DNA of 64,000 nucleotides from Clostridium_AD sp050717515 (GTDB lineage Bacteria > Bacillota > Clostridia > Clostridiales > Clostridiaceae), in NCBI RefSeq assembly GCF_050717515.1, contig NZ_JBOITL010000039.1, forward strand, positions 124,001-188,000, given 5' to 3'. The notes below the pieces were generated by a model that worked only from the letters and a program-made list of their open reading frames with translations, searched no databases and was not told the DNA's origin. The position numbers and the translations under genes are program-made. Below, piece after piece: positions 51,394 to 60,833 of the stretch; within the stretch, counting starts at the first letter, position 1, and each line of letters starts with the position of its first letter.

Positions 51394-52381
51394 AATTTTC
51401 CACATCCTTATCTATTATATCTAGTATCTCAATTCCTCTGTTTTTACCTATAATTCCAGGTTTACCTGTATAGCACAAATGTTCCTCTACAAATACTTTA
51501 ATTGGACTGTCACTTGCATTATCCAATGTGATGACATCCCCCTCTGTTAATTGTAAAAATTCATTTACAGTGATGTTTGTAGAGCCTAGCATTCCTGTCA
51601 TTGGAACGCTTACTATATTTAATCGATCTTTTAATTTATTTCTAGAATCATTTAGAATTTCTTCATTGTTTTCTCTAAACCAATATTGAACAACTAGTTT
51701 ATCAAGTACTTTTTCAATACTTAAATAAGGTATACAAATATTTATAAATGTACTATTATTGCATAGTTCTACGGAAAAAGTAATTAGAGCAACTGGTTCA
51801 TTTGGTGCTAATGTTTGATTAAGTGCAGGATTAGTTTCTACTGCCTCAATTTCTGGTTCTACTTCCAAAACATCTTCCCAAGCAAGTTTAAGATTAGCTA
51901 TAAGCCCCGCATTTACATTTCTTAATATATTTATATCTATATCAGAAAACTCCTTGAGTTTAACTTTTCTAGTACCCATTCCTCCCAAAAGTATATCAAT
52001 TACTTGAAAAGAGAACTGAGGATTAGTCTCAAATAATATAGACCCACTTAGTGGTGGCATTTTAAATATAGTTAAAATAGTAGGGTTTGGAATCGAATGA
52101 ACAAATTCATCATAGGTTATTTGCTGAATACTTTCAATCTTAACCTTTACATTATTTCTTAGCTGTGCAGATAAATAACTTGATATTATTCTTCCATAAT
52201 TATCGTGAATGAGCTCAAGAGTTCTCAAATGATCCTTTGAGAACTTTTGAGGGCTTCTAAAATCATATAACCTTATTCTATGTTTTTCCTCTTCACCCGG
52301 GAGCTGATCTGGTTCTATTTCCCCAGAAGAAAGGGCAGATAAAAGTGAATCTATTTCACTTTGCGATAATACTTCTGCCAT
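51386..52381 (-). CDS. fliM: FliM, motor switch protein
   Basis: C-ring core protein that binds CheY-P. The 331 residues begin VLSQSEIDSLLSALSSGE (CheY-P binding helix), followed by the CheC-like middle domain with RLYDFRSPQKFSKDHLRTLE and YDEFVHSIPNPTILTIFKMP, and the C-terminal SpoA domain (VEEHLCYTGKPGIIGKNRGI). It precedes fliY with an 8-base overlap and follows the hairpin array after cheW. Confidence 0.96.
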   Translation of the reverse strand: MAEVLSQSEIDSLLSALSSGEIEPDQLPGEEEKHRIRLYDFRSPQKFSKDHLRTLELIHDNYGRIISSYLSAQLRNNVKVKIESIQQITYDEFVHSIPNPTILTIFKMPPLSGSILFETNPQFSFQVIDILLGGMGTRKVKLKEFSDIDINILRNVNAGLIANLKLAWEDVLEVEPEIEAVETNPALNQTLAPNEPVALITFSVELCNNSTFINICIPYLSIEKVLDKLVVQYWFRENNEEILNDSRNKLKDRLNIVSVPMTGMLGSTNITVNEFLQLTEGDVITLDNASDSPIKVFVEEHLCYTGKPGIIGKNRGIEILDIIDKDVENYE

Positions 52382-52431
52382 ATTCCTACCTCATTTCTCT
52401 GTATAAAGTATGATTAATATATATATATATT

Positions 52432-52535
52432 TCAGTAAGTGCTTACCATTTGGTAAGTGCTTACCATTTGGTAAGCTCTTATCTTTCGGTAAGCTCTTAT
52501 CGTTCGATAAGCTCTTATCTCTCGATAAGCTTACC
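52432..52535 (-). repeat. Five tandem 18-bp hairpins between cheW and fliM
   Basis: Five head-to-tail 18-bp units, each a 6-bp stem with a 4-base loop: 52442-52457, 52460-52475, 52478-52493, 52496-52511, 52514-52529, plus a partial unit at each end. Stems are CTTACC/GGTAAG in the two distal units and CTTATC/GATAAG in the two proximal ones; the middle unit is intermediate, so base changes are compensated. On the minus strand three loops are GAGA, GAAC and GAAA. The rightmost unit overlaps the last codons of cheW (GKLIER-stop). Confidence 0.9.
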
Positions 52536-52916
52536 AATATCAATTAATGTAACTATTCTATCTTTAAAGTTTATAACCCCTTTAATATAGGTTTTTTTTC
52601 TGTCAGTTTCAACTTTTTCAATTAAATTTTCTTCAATTTCTAATACTTCATCAACTTGATCCACAGTTACCCCAACGGATTCTTCTTGTAGATTTAATAT
52701 AATAATATTTTCTTGAGAGCCTACGCTTTTTTCAATATCTAAAAGGAGATTTATATCTAAGAGGGAAATTATATTACCTCTTAGATTAATTAAGCCCTTT
52801 ATATAATCTGCGGATTTAGGTACCTTTGTAATTTCCATCATATCATTAATACTTTGAACAATAGACGCTTCTACTGCAAACTGTTCATCATTAACTTTAA
52901 ATACAACTACTTGCAT
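52515..52916 (-). CDS. cheW: CheW coupling protein (motor-proximal copy)
   Basis: Adaptor that couples chemoreceptors to CheA. The 133 residues follow the family pattern VVFKVNDEQFAVEASIVQSI, ITKVPKSADYIKGLINLRGN, and VDQVDEVLEI. Its 3' end carries the first of the 18-bp hairpin units listed separately. It follows cheY by 12 bases. A second cheW lies at 58304. Confidence 0.95.
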   Translation of the reverse strand: MQVVVFKVNDEQFAVEASIVQSINDMMEITKVPKSADYIKGLINLRGNIISLLDINLLLDIEKSVGSQENIIILNLQEESVGVTVDQVDEVLEIEENLIEKVETDRKKTYIKGVINFKDRIVTLIDIGKLIER

Positions 52917-52928
52917 AATGTTATCCTC

Positions 52929-53288
52929 CTAGCCTATGACTTTTTTTATTGCTTCAAGTACTCTATCTGCCTGAAATGGCTTAACAATAAAATCTTTTGC
53001 ACCAGCCCTTATTGCATCCATAACCATACTTTGTTGACCCATAGCGCTACACATGATTATTTTTGCAGTAGGATCAATTAATTTTATTGCTTTAACAGCT
53101 TCAATTCCATCCATATCAGGCATGGTGATATCCATAGTAACCACATCTGGTTTTTCTACTTTGTATAGTTCCACTGCTTTTAACCCATTGTTTGCTTCAC
53201 CAATAACTTCAAATCCATTTTTTTCTAATATATCCTTTATCATCATTCTCATAAATGCCGCGTCATCAACAATTAATACTTTAGCCAT
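52929..53288 (-). CDS. cheY: CheY response regulator
   Basis: Chemotaxis response regulator that binds FliM when phosphorylated. The 119-residue receiver has Asp pair DD at 8-9, phosphoacceptor D53 (VVTMDITMPDMDG), the conserved Ser/Thr (IIMCSAMG) and Lys (FIVKPFQ). It follows cheC by 16 bases. Confidence 0.97.
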   Translation of the reverse strand: MAKVLIVDDAAFMRMMIKDILEKNGFEVIGEANNGLKAVELYKVEKPDVVTMDITMPDMDGIEAVKAIKLIDPTAKIIMCSAMGQQSMVMDAIRAGAKDFIVKPFQADRVLEAIKKVIG

Positions 53289-53304
53289 TTTATATTACCT
53301 CCAA

Positions 53305-53904
53305 TTAATTTACACCTAGTGAATTTAATATTTTTTCTAGTGATCCGGGCATCGGTATATAATAAAAATGCCCGCTTACCTTATGATTTTCTTGTAAAAA
53401 CTGTGTTTCTAAATCAAGTACATACTCATCAAATTGACCTGATTCAATAAAAGTAGTAGAAAGTATTGCCCCCATCATGTCTACTGCAACAGCTGGCACA
53501 GAAGGCATAATAGCAAGATTGGTAAGCTTTGATATTGCATTCATAAAAGAGCTTGCAATAATATTTCCTATTTCACATAATGCCGAACTTCCAATTTCAG
53601 TTATCTCCTCCTGCTGCTCACGTAAAAGACTTGATATAATTTTTATTGCAGTTTCTTTATCTAGTGTAAACAGTATATTACCTGGTATATCTCCCAGGAC
53701 TCTTACAATTACACCAATTACAACTTCTTCAACTCCATTTTTAGCAAAGATGTCATCAAAGGGAACAATATTTACTGCCGGCACGGTCATATCTACTTTT
53801 TCATTCAATAACTCAGATAAGGATGTAGCTGCATTTCCTGCACCAATATTGCCTACTTCTTGTAGTACGTCTAATTGCATAGCACTAAGCTCAGAATAAT
53901 CCAT
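53305..53904 (-). CDS. cheC: CheC, CheY-P phosphatase
   Basis: CheY-P phosphatase that partners CheD in adaptation. The 199 residues contain both active-site helices: LQEVGNIGAGNAATSLSELL (about 14-33) and LCEIGNIIASSFMNAISKLT (about 107-126). It lies directly after cheA (11-base gap) and before cheY. Confidence 0.95.
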   Translation of the reverse strand: MDYSELSAMQLDVLQEVGNIGAGNAATSLSELLNEKVDMTVPAVNIVPFDDIFAKNGVEEVVIGVIVRVLGDIPGNILFTLDKETAIKIISSLLREQQEEITEIGSSALCEIGNIIASSFMNAISKLTNLAIMPSVPAVAVDMMGAILSTTFIESGQFDEYVLDLETQFLQENHKVSGHFYYIPMPGSLEKILNSLGVN

Positions 53905-53915
53905 ATTATATCCTC

Positions 53916-55934
53916 CTATACTAAGGCAGCAGCATCTAGTATCAATGTAACTAGTCCATCCCCTAAAATAGTTGCGCCTATATATTCTGTTAATCCCTGC
54001 AGTGTTTTCCCTAGAGGTTTTATTACAATTTCTTGTTGTCCTAGAAGCGAATCTACTAACAGCCCTACTATTTTCTCTCCCACTCTTACAATAACAATGT
54101 ATTTCTTATTTTTATTGGTAGTTTCTATTTGCAATTTTTTGCTTACCCTTACTAGTGGAATTACAGAATCATTGTAAACAATAACTTCTTTATTATTAGT
54201 TTTCTTAATCAGGTCCTCCTTGTAGTCTATTACTCTATCAATATAACCAAGAGAAATGGCCATAGTTTCATCACCAATTTTTATTAATAATGCTTGGATA
54301 ATTTGTAGCGTCAATGGTAATCTTATAATAAAGGAAGTACCTTTGTCAATCTCACTTATAGCATCTACTGTTCCGCCAAGGGCAGCAATTTTAGTTTTAA
54401 CAACATCCATGCCAACTCCACGTCCAGAAATATCTGTTACTTCCTCATTAGTACTAAAGCCTTGTGCAAAGATTAAATTCTTTATATCTGCGTCTGACAT
54501 TCCTTCAGTATTTATACCAACTTTATTAGCCTTTGCCTTTATTTTATCAACAGCTAGCCCTTTACCATCGTCTTCTACCTTTATTATGGCCTTAGTGCCT
54601 TCTGCATAAGCTATAAGTTTAATCACACCAACAGGATTTTTCCCCTTAGCAATTCGTTCTTCACTAGATTCTATACCATGGTCTGCAGCGTTTCGAAGCA
54701 AATGGAGTAGTGGTTCACCTATTTCATCAATAACAGTCCTATCAAGCTCTGTCTCCTGTCCTTGTATTTGAAGATCCATTTCTTTTCCTAAATCTTTTGA
54801 TAAATCTCTTATCATCCTTGGAAATCTATTAAATACTACTTCTAGAGGGAGCATTCTTATTTTCATAACTAAATCCTGCAGTTCTGAGGTAGCTCTTGCT
54901 ACTTGTTCTAGTGTTTCATTTAAATCATTTAATTTATGAACACTACTTATCTGTTCTAGTCTTGTTCTATGAATTACAAGTTCTGAAACCATGTTCATAA
55001 ACTTATCTAGTCTATCCAGTTCAACTCTCACAGATTGATGTGCTTTTTTGTGAACTACCGCTTCTTTTTTATCTTCTTTACCTTTAACCTCCATAGTTGC
55101 TATAGCTTTTGGAGATTCTTCTATACTTTTAATTTTCACTGATTTATCAGGCAAGTTATCATTACCAATTTCAACGTCAACATTTTCAACCATTACCTTT
55201 TCCACTTCAGAAATACTTAATAAATTATCAATAACTTCATCTTTTTCTTTATTAGTAATATAGATTAAACTTATTTCAAATTCAAAGTTTTCATTTTCTA
55301 AATCCTCAGCTCCTGGTATGGATTTTATTATTTCACCAAATTCTTCTAAGCTCTTAAAAATAAGAAACGCTCTTGCTGACTTAAGCAGGGTATTTTCACT
55401 TAGTAAAATCTTTATTTCATAGGCATTGTACATTTTATCCATAGCTTGTTTAATAACATTAATGTCATATTCATTAAGGGTAATTCGCTCAGCCCCATTA
55501 TGATTACTATCCTTAGTTACAGCTATTTCTTTTTTCTGATTATCAGCAGTTCCACTTCCTTCTGCTATAGAATGTAGATCATCTATTATATCATCAATGG
55601 AAAGCTTCTCAGAAATCCCCTCTGATATATTATTTACCATTTTTTCTAGTGTATCTAGACATCTAAATAGAACAGTTACTACCTTTTCTGTTACTTTAAG
55701 CTCACCTTCGCGAAATTTAGAAAGAACATCTTCCATTTTGTGTGTTAATTCAGCCATTTGACTAAATCCCATAGTTGCAGCCATACCCTTTATGGTATGA
55801 GCTACCCTAAATATTTCATTTAGTTTGTCCATATCTTCTGGTTGTTGTTCTAAAATAAGAAGTGCTTCATTCAATGTCTGCAAATTTTCCATAGATTCTT
55901 CTAAAAACATTGACATATATTGTGATGTATCCAT
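53916..55934 (-). CDS. cheA: CheA sensor histidine kinase
   Basis: Central chemotaxis kinase. The 672 residues comprise the P1 domain with phosphoacceptor H46 (FRVAHTIKGMAATMGF), P2 (about 165-260), P3 dimerisation, the P4 catalytic domain (LLHLLRNAADHGIESSEERI, EDDGKGL, GRGVGMDVV) and the P5 CheW-like domain (EVIVYNDSVIPLVRVSKKLQ; SLLGQQEIVIKPLGKTL). All domains are intact. It lies between cheR and cheC in the operon. Confidence 0.97.
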   Translation of the reverse strand: MDTSQYMSMFLEESMENLQTLNEALLILEQQPEDMDKLNEIFRVAHTIKGMAATMGFSQMAELTHKMEDVLSKFREGELKVTEKVVTVLFRCLDTLEKMVNNISEGISEKLSIDDIIDDLHSIAEGSGTADNQKKEIAVTKDSNHNGAERITLNEYDINVIKQAMDKMYNAYEIKILLSENTLLKSARAFLIFKSLEEFGEIIKSIPGAEDLENENFEFEISLIYITNKEKDEVIDNLLSISEVEKVMVENVDVEIGNDNLPDKSVKIKSIEESPKAIATMEVKGKEDKKEAVVHKKAHQSVRVELDRLDKFMNMVSELVIHRTRLEQISSVHKLNDLNETLEQVARATSELQDLVMKIRMLPLEVVFNRFPRMIRDLSKDLGKEMDLQIQGQETELDRTVIDEIGEPLLHLLRNAADHGIESSEERIAKGKNPVGVIKLIAYAEGTKAIIKVEDDGKGLAVDKIKAKANKVGINTEGMSDADIKNLIFAQGFSTNEEVTDISGRGVGMDVVKTKIAALGGTVDAISEIDKGTSFIIRLPLTLQIIQALLIKIGDETMAISLGYIDRVIDYKEDLIKKTNNKEVIVYNDSVIPLVRVSKKLQIETTNKNKKYIVIVRVGEKIVGLLVDSLLGQQEIVIKPLGKTLQGLTEYIGATILGDGLVTLILDAAALV

Positions 55935-55964
55935 TTTTTCCCCTCCTTGTTGATTGTACTCCCC

Positions 55965-56729
55965 TTACATTTTTTTATAAATAAATGTTGATGCCTTTTC
56001 AAATCCATACTCTTTATAATTATATATACTCTCAGTGGCCCCAACGAAAAGTAATCCGCCTTTTTTTAATGACTCACTAAATTTTTTATATATTTTATCC
56101 TTAATATCTGCATTGAAATAAATAACTACATTTCGACACACTATTAAATCAAAATTATTTTCGTACTTATCCAGAATAAGATCATGTTTTTTAAAGTCCA
56201 CCATTTTTTTTATGGCAGAATTAATGCAGTATTTATCCTCTTTAACTAGAAAATATTTTTCCATGAATTGTTTTGGCACGTTTTTAACTTCTGCACTGAC
56301 ATATTCGCCATTTTTTGCTTTTTGAAGTATTGTACTGTCTATGTCTGTAGCTACAATTTTATGATTCGCTCTTGGGTATAAATCATCCATAATCATAGCT
56401 AATGAATAAGGCTCAGCTCCAACAGAACAGGCAGCACTCCAAACTTTAAGCCCTCCATTACAGGTCAGTTCCGATTTAACTTTTTGTGAAAGTTCCTGGA
56501 ATATTTCTGGATTTCTAAAAAATTCTGTTACGTTTATTGTAATGAAGTCTAAGAATTTTTGTTTTTGAAGAGGATCACTCTTTAATAAACTAATATACTC
56601 TTCTACAGACTTCGCCCCAACTCTTGACATTAAACTTAAAATTCGCCTATGTAATTGGTTAGATTTATAAGCGGCTAAATCTATCTTATATTCTTTCAAA
56701 ACCCATTCTTGAAAATATATTAAATCCAT
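55965..56729 (-). CDS. cheR: CheR, chemoreceptor methyltransferase
   Basis: SAM-dependent methyltransferase that methylates chemoreceptor glutamates. I took ATG 56729 (MDLIYFQEWVLKEY); an ATG at 56741 is directly against the GGGGAG site. The 254 residues have the CheR N-terminal helical domain (YKSNQLHRRILSLMSRVGAK) and the SAM-binding core (VWSAACSVGAEPYSLAMIMD), and end with the GGLLFVGATESIYNYKEYGF motif. The 5' end overlaps cheB by a few bases if the longer start is used. Confidence 0.94.
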   Translation of the reverse strand: MDLIYFQEWVLKEYKIDLAAYKSNQLHRRILSLMSRVGAKSVEEYISLLKSDPLQKQKFLDFITINVTEFFRNPEIFQELSQKVKSELTCNGGLKVWSAACSVGAEPYSLAMIMDDLYPRANHKIVATDIDSTILQKAKNGEYVSAEVKNVPKQFMEKYFLVKEDKYCINSAIKKMVDFKKHDLILDKYENNFDLIVCRNVVIYFNADIKDKIYKKFSESLKKGGLLFVGATESIYNYKEYGFEKASTFIYKKM

Positions 56730-56737
56730 TATTATAA

Positions 56738-57772
56738 TCATCTCCCCATTACAATCTTATTAATTTCCTGCGCAACATTATCTAAGGGAACAACCTCATC
56801 TACTTTACCTGTTTCAAAAGCCGCCTTTGGCATCCCATATATGGTGCAAGTAGATTGGTGCTCTGCCATAGTTATGCCTCCATTGTCTTTAATTGCTACT
56901 GTGCCTTGCGCTCCATCTCGTCCCATGCCAGTAAGTATAACACTTAGTAGCTTCGGTCCATATACTGCGGTGGCGGACATAAAAAGTTTATCTACTGCTG
57001 GTCTAACACCCCAGATAGTAGGCTCTGTATTTAAATGTATCCTCTTATCTAATCCTACTTCCATATGATATCCACCAGGAGCGATATAAACTACATTTTT
57101 TAAAACTGCGTCGCCCTCCCCCGCTTCTATAACCTTCAGTGTACTATTTAAATTAAGTCTCTCTGCAAAAGCCTTTGTAAATCCCGTTGGCATATGCTGC
57201 ACCACAAAGACTGGCACTCCTATATTATCGGGCAGTGCTGTTATTACTTTATATAGGGCTTTAGGACCGCCTGTAGAAGCTCCGATGACCACAGCCTCCA
57301 CCTTGTGCATTTTGATGGCTTTATTGCCTGTAGTGGCCCCTATATTGGCAGTGTTTTTACCTTCTCTCTGCATAAAAGCCAATTTAATTTTTCCTACCAA
57401 TTCACCTTTAACCTTAGCAATGTCTAGTGATATTGCTCCAGAGGGTTTTGCTACAAAATCAAAAGCACCTTGCTCAAGGCAGTCCATTGTAAATTCCGTA
57501 CCACTTTTAGAACCACTACTAAGCATAATAACCGGTACATTAACATTGTTTTTTTTCAATTCCTTTAAGGTTTTTATACCATCCATTTGAGGCATTTCAA
57601 TATCCATAGTTATTACATCAGGCATTTTACTGGTTATTTTTGTTAACAAGTCTTCACCATTTTTTGCTGTATCTATAACTTCCATTTCTGCCTCAGCATT
57701 AATCATATCAGAAATGATTTTTCTCATTAATGCTGAATCATCTACTACAATCACTTTAATTTTCTTTAACAA
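56738..57772 (-). CDS. cheB: CheB, chemoreceptor methylesterase
   Basis: Two-domain methylesterase. Residues 1-125 are a receiver with D57 (VITMDIEMPQMDG). Residues about 150-344 form the esterase domain with the catalytic Ser (VIGASTGGPKALYKVI), His (VFVVQHMPTGFTKAFAERLN) and Asp (LTGMGRDGAQGTVAIK). It lies between cheD and cheR. Confidence 0.96.
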   Translation of the reverse strand: MLKKIKVIVVDDSALMRKIISDMINAEAEMEVIDTAKNGEDLLTKITSKMPDVITMDIEMPQMDGIKTLKELKKNNVNVPVIMLSSGSKSGTEFTMDCLEQGAFDFVAKPSGAISLDIAKVKGELVGKIKLAFMQREGKNTANIGATTGNKAIKMHKVEAVVIGASTGGPKALYKVITALPDNIGVPVFVVQHMPTGFTKAFAERLNLNSTLKVIEAGEGDAVLKNVVYIAPGGYHMEVGLDKRIHLNTEPTIWGVRPAVDKLFMSATAVYGPKLLSVILTGMGRDGAQGTVAIKDNGGITMAEHQSTCTIYGMPKAAFETGKVDEVVPLDNVAQEINKIVMGR

Positions 57773-57800
57773 TACATCACCTCATTAACTATGTATAAAT

Positions 57801-58289
57801 CTAAATCTCTACGGTTCCCATACCTACTGTTCTAATAGCCAGCAGCCCACTAGCGGTATCAAATATTAAGGTTCTGCCTTTATTACCGCCAATGTCTTCT
57901 GAAAGTATTGGAATGCATAAAATTTTTAGAGCATTTTTTACTGCGATACCATTTCTACTGCCGATGTCCATTATTATACTTTTATCAGGGAAGTTAAACA
58001 TTGAAGCTCCACCTGCTATTTTAGCCCTCATATTTTTAAGCTTTGCACCTTTTTTTATCATCTTCTCTACCAGGATTGGGATAGCTAAATCTGCAAATTT
58101 GATTTCGTTAGTTATTTTATTGAATTGGCTGCTATCTGGAAGCATTATATGTGCCAATCCTCCAATACCTATAGTTTTATCATAAATTGCAATGCCCACG
58201 CAAGACCCAAGCCCCACAGTTATTAATTTATCTGGCGAAAAAGTCACATTCAAATCCGAAATTCCTACTTTTATCTCATTATATTCCAT
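57801..58289 (-). CDS. cheD: CheD, chemoreceptor glutamine deamidase
   Basis: Deamidates receptor glutamines and binds CheC. The 162 residues carry the catalytic Cys and His in VGLGSCVGIAIYDKTIGIGG followed by LAHIMLP, then KIAGGASMFNFP and IGSRNGIAVKNALK. The conserved order cheW-cheD-cheB is as in other clostridia. It is separated from cheB by 28 bases. Confidence 0.96.
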   Translation of the reverse strand: MEYNEIKVGISDLNVTFSPDKLITVGLGSCVGIAIYDKTIGIGGLAHIMLPDSSQFNKITNEIKFADLAIPILVEKMIKKGAKLKNMRAKIAGGASMFNFPDKSIIMDIGSRNGIAVKNALKILCIPILSEDIGGNKGRTLIFDTASGLLAIRTVGMGTVEI

Positions 58290-58303
58290 ATTTACACCCT
58301 ATT

Positions 58304-58753
58304 TTATAATATTTCATTTTTTTCTTCTTCTGTTAATATAGCTGCAAGATTTAAATATATAATTATTTTACCATCAATCTTAATAAGCCCTTTGATATAT
58401 CTTCTGGATATTCCAGAAATGATTTCTGGTGAATCTTCTATGCTATCTATCAATACATCCTTAACTTCAGAGACAAAATCAACTATTATACCTATTTTAC
58501 TTTGGTCTTGTTTCGTAACTATTATCTTACAGCCTTCTTGTATTTCAGCTAGAGGCAAGTTAAATCTTTTTGACAATGCTATAACTGGCAAAATACTACC
58601 CTCATAATTTATGACACCTTCCACAAATTGTGGTGAATCTGGAACTTTAGTTGAATATTCATAATCCAGTATTCTTTCCACTTCCACAATATTTGTAGCA
58701 TAATGCTCATTATTTATGCTGAAAATCAAAATCTTAATTTCTTCCTGCTTCAT
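58304..58753 (-). CDS. cheW: CheW coupling protein (operon-proximal copy)
   Basis: A second CheW of 149 residues, IKILIFSINNEHYATNIVEV, STKVPDSPQFVEGVINYEGS, then GIIVDFVSEVKDVLIDSIED. It precedes cheD by 14 bases and follows fapA by 11. It is clearly different from the copy at 52515, so they may serve different receptors. Confidence 0.93.
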   Translation of the reverse strand: MKQEEIKILIFSINNEHYATNIVEVERILDYEYSTKVPDSPQFVEGVINYEGSILPVIALSKRFNLPLAEIQEGCKIIVTKQDQSKIGIIVDFVSEVKDVLIDSIEDSPEIISGISRRYIKGLIKIDGKIIIYLNLAAILTEEEKNEIL

Positions 58754-58764
58754 ATTAAATCCCC

Positions 58765-60762
58765 CTACAACAGTAATTTATCAACAACTAGTTCTCTACT
58801 TTCATCTATATACGCATGAATGTTTTTGCTGGCAACATCTAGAATATATTCCCTAGTACCTATAGTAAACCTAGTATTGGGATAAGCGACTTCTGCCCAT
58901 ATATGGCCATGGTTTTCTACAATAAGTTTTGTTGCTACTCCACCCATTCCCCCAACTATTTTGCATTTAATTTCTTTTCCTGCTTTTATAACTCCACCCC
59001 TAGCTACGCTTTTATCCTTTTGAAATATTACGCTATCACTTGCTTCTATTTGTGATACGTATTGTCCAATACCGCTAAAGGTAATATTACCAGAACTCTT
59101 AATTATTGAGTCTTGGCAATAGTCTAGCGCTACATCCACAGGAAGAGTTAAATTCATAGATAGTAGAGAAATTTTATTATCAATAATTGACACTGCAGCA
59201 TTTAGTTCCTCATAACTCTTGATATTAAGAGGACCAAGCTCCAGTATCCTATTTTTAATAATAAATACTAATTCATCTTCAGAATTTCCCAGCTTCAAAA
59301 TTCTTTTAGCTACCTTAATAGAAGTTTGAGAGAGTTTTTTGAATTTAGTTTCCATTAAAGTTTTAATTAATTCACCATCACTAGTATTTCTTACTAAAAG
59401 ATTCAAATCTTTTAATTGTTTTATGGAAGCTATTAATTTTGTTAGGTCGTCTTTCATGCAATTTAAATCACTTAAATGTTCTAAAATTAATACATCTTCT
59501 TTTCCAGCTGAAACGTTTGAGTGAATTACATTACCATTTATCACAACATCTCCATTAGCAGTAATTTCTGCTTCTGAAACATTGTTTTTAACTAAAATGC
59601 AATTACCAGACTCTACTTTCATGCCTTCCCGTACACTGCCATTTATAACTATATCCCCTACAAATTTAATATTTCCAGTTTTTAATTCCACATCTCCATT
59701 TATTTCATGAATTTTATAAACAAAAAACGTATTCCCCCTGGCTGAAGGTCTACCCTCGCTTGTAGCCACCACAGTAAATTCATCTTTAAGCGCACTACCC
59801 TCACCTGCACCTATAACTATTTTTTTCGCATTTTTAACTTTTATAATTTTACCTGTAATATCTATTCCATCTTCACCATTTTTTCCTGGATAGTGAATAG
59901 CTAGAACTTGTCCTATTTCTACTCCCACTACAGTACCTATAGCCTTGTAGTCTATAACCTTAACATTGTCATCTTGCAGGTCTTCTTTTTCATCTGTCTC
60001 ATTATATTTAATATCCAACCTATCATCTATCTTGTCTATAGTTTTCTTCCCAGATGCTATAAGCAGGTCCGAAATTTCATCAGCCTTTGCACATTTAATA
60101 ATGCTCATCTTCAAAATTCCATATTTTATATTGTGATTTAATAACTCATTTTTAATTTCTGATTCTGTAAATTTAGGCGGCATGATTTCTTCTTTTATGT
60201 CTATTGCCGTTGTCATTATGCTTGCTTTCTCAGCATCTTTTAATTTATAGACGGTACTGGGTTTGTATATAATACTAATGTACGCTTCCATCTTATCTTC
60301 ACTTATTCTTAAGTTCATCTGCCTTTTAGCCTCATCTTCTTTAAACACAAATTCTATCTTGCTTTCCGAAGTGACAGGAGTACATTTATTAATCTTTTCC
60401 CCATTTATAATTATTGCAATGTTATTGCCTGAGGAAATTACTGCTGGTTTCCCACCTGGGCAAGGGTCTTTTACAATAATTCTACCCTGCTGAATTTCTA
60501 TTGTTCCGTCTATTTCTTGCTGCTGAGCAGCTTTTTTAGAAACATCTTCTTTAAAAGCATCTTCTTCTTTAAGGTTTTCATCATCCAAAACCTCTATTTC
60601 ATCCACAGAAATTATAGCATGTTTATTAAAAAAATGAGTTTTCTCCTCTAATATTGTATATTTTAACTTTTCTATTGGAACCCCCAAACTAAAACTTGCA
60701 TCAGCTAAACATTCCTTTACATTCAAACCTTGGAATTTTTTTCCACATGCCTTAGTTACCAA
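58765..60762 (-). CDS. fapA: FapA-like protein (DUF342, with Jag-N-type N-terminus)
   Basis: A 665-residue DUF342/FapA (flagellar assembly protein A) protein. The N-terminal 60 residues (GKKFQGLNVKECLADASFSL, GVPIEKLKYTILEE) resemble the Jag-N domain. The middle (about 160-430) is the DUF342 core with repeated beta turns (GTVVGVEIGQVLAIHYPGKN; GDIVINGSVREGMKVESGNC). A coiled-coil segment lies at about 440-540. It is the first gene of the chemotaxis operon, so it may affect both polymer formation and chemotaxis. The biochemical role is unknown. Confidence 0.88.
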   Translation of the reverse strand: MVTKACGKKFQGLNVKECLADASFSLGVPIEKLKYTILEEKTHFFNKHAIISVDEIEVLDDENLKEEDAFKEDVSKKAAQQQEIDGTIEIQQGRIIVKDPCPGGKPAVISSGNNIAIIINGEKINKCTPVTSESKIEFVFKEDEAKRQMNLRISEDKMEAYISIIYKPSTVYKLKDAEKASIMTTAIDIKEEIMPPKFTESEIKNELLNHNIKYGILKMSIIKCAKADEISDLLIASGKKTIDKIDDRLDIKYNETDEKEDLQDDNVKVIDYKAIGTVVGVEIGQVLAIHYPGKNGEDGIDITGKIIKVKNAKKIVIGAGEGSALKDEFTVVATSEGRPSARGNTFFVYKIHEINGDVELKTGNIKFVGDIVINGSVREGMKVESGNCILVKNNVSEAEITANGDVVINGNVIHSNVSAGKEDVLILEHLSDLNCMKDDLTKLIASIKQLKDLNLLVRNTSDGELIKTLMETKFKKLSQTSIKVAKRILKLGNSEDELVFIIKNRILELGPLNIKSYEELNAAVSIIDNKISLLSMNLTLPVDVALDYCQDSIIKSSGNITFSGIGQYVSQIEASDSVIFQKDKSVARGGVIKAGKEIKCKIVGGMGGVATKLIVENHGHIWAEVAYPNTRFTIGTREYILDVASKNIHAYIDESRELVVDKLLL

Positions 60763-60787
60763 TTATACCACCCCTTTCTATAGAGAA

Positions 60788-60796
60788 ATTATACCA
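60788..60796 (-). promoter_or_regulatory. Candidate extended -10 promoter of the fapA/che operon
   Basis: On the minus strand TGGTATAAT (TG-N-TATAAT) lies about 25 bases before the fapA start. No good -35 box is visible, in keeping with an extended -10 promoter. No sigma28-type site was found. Confidence 0.5.
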
Positions 60797-60833
60797 TATT
60801 TCTTCTATTCTTTTGCTTTACATTTCAATTGTT

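Noticed and set aside
52432..52535. CRISPR array
   Set aside because: The units are contiguous 18-bp palindromes with no spacers, and no cas genes are nearby.
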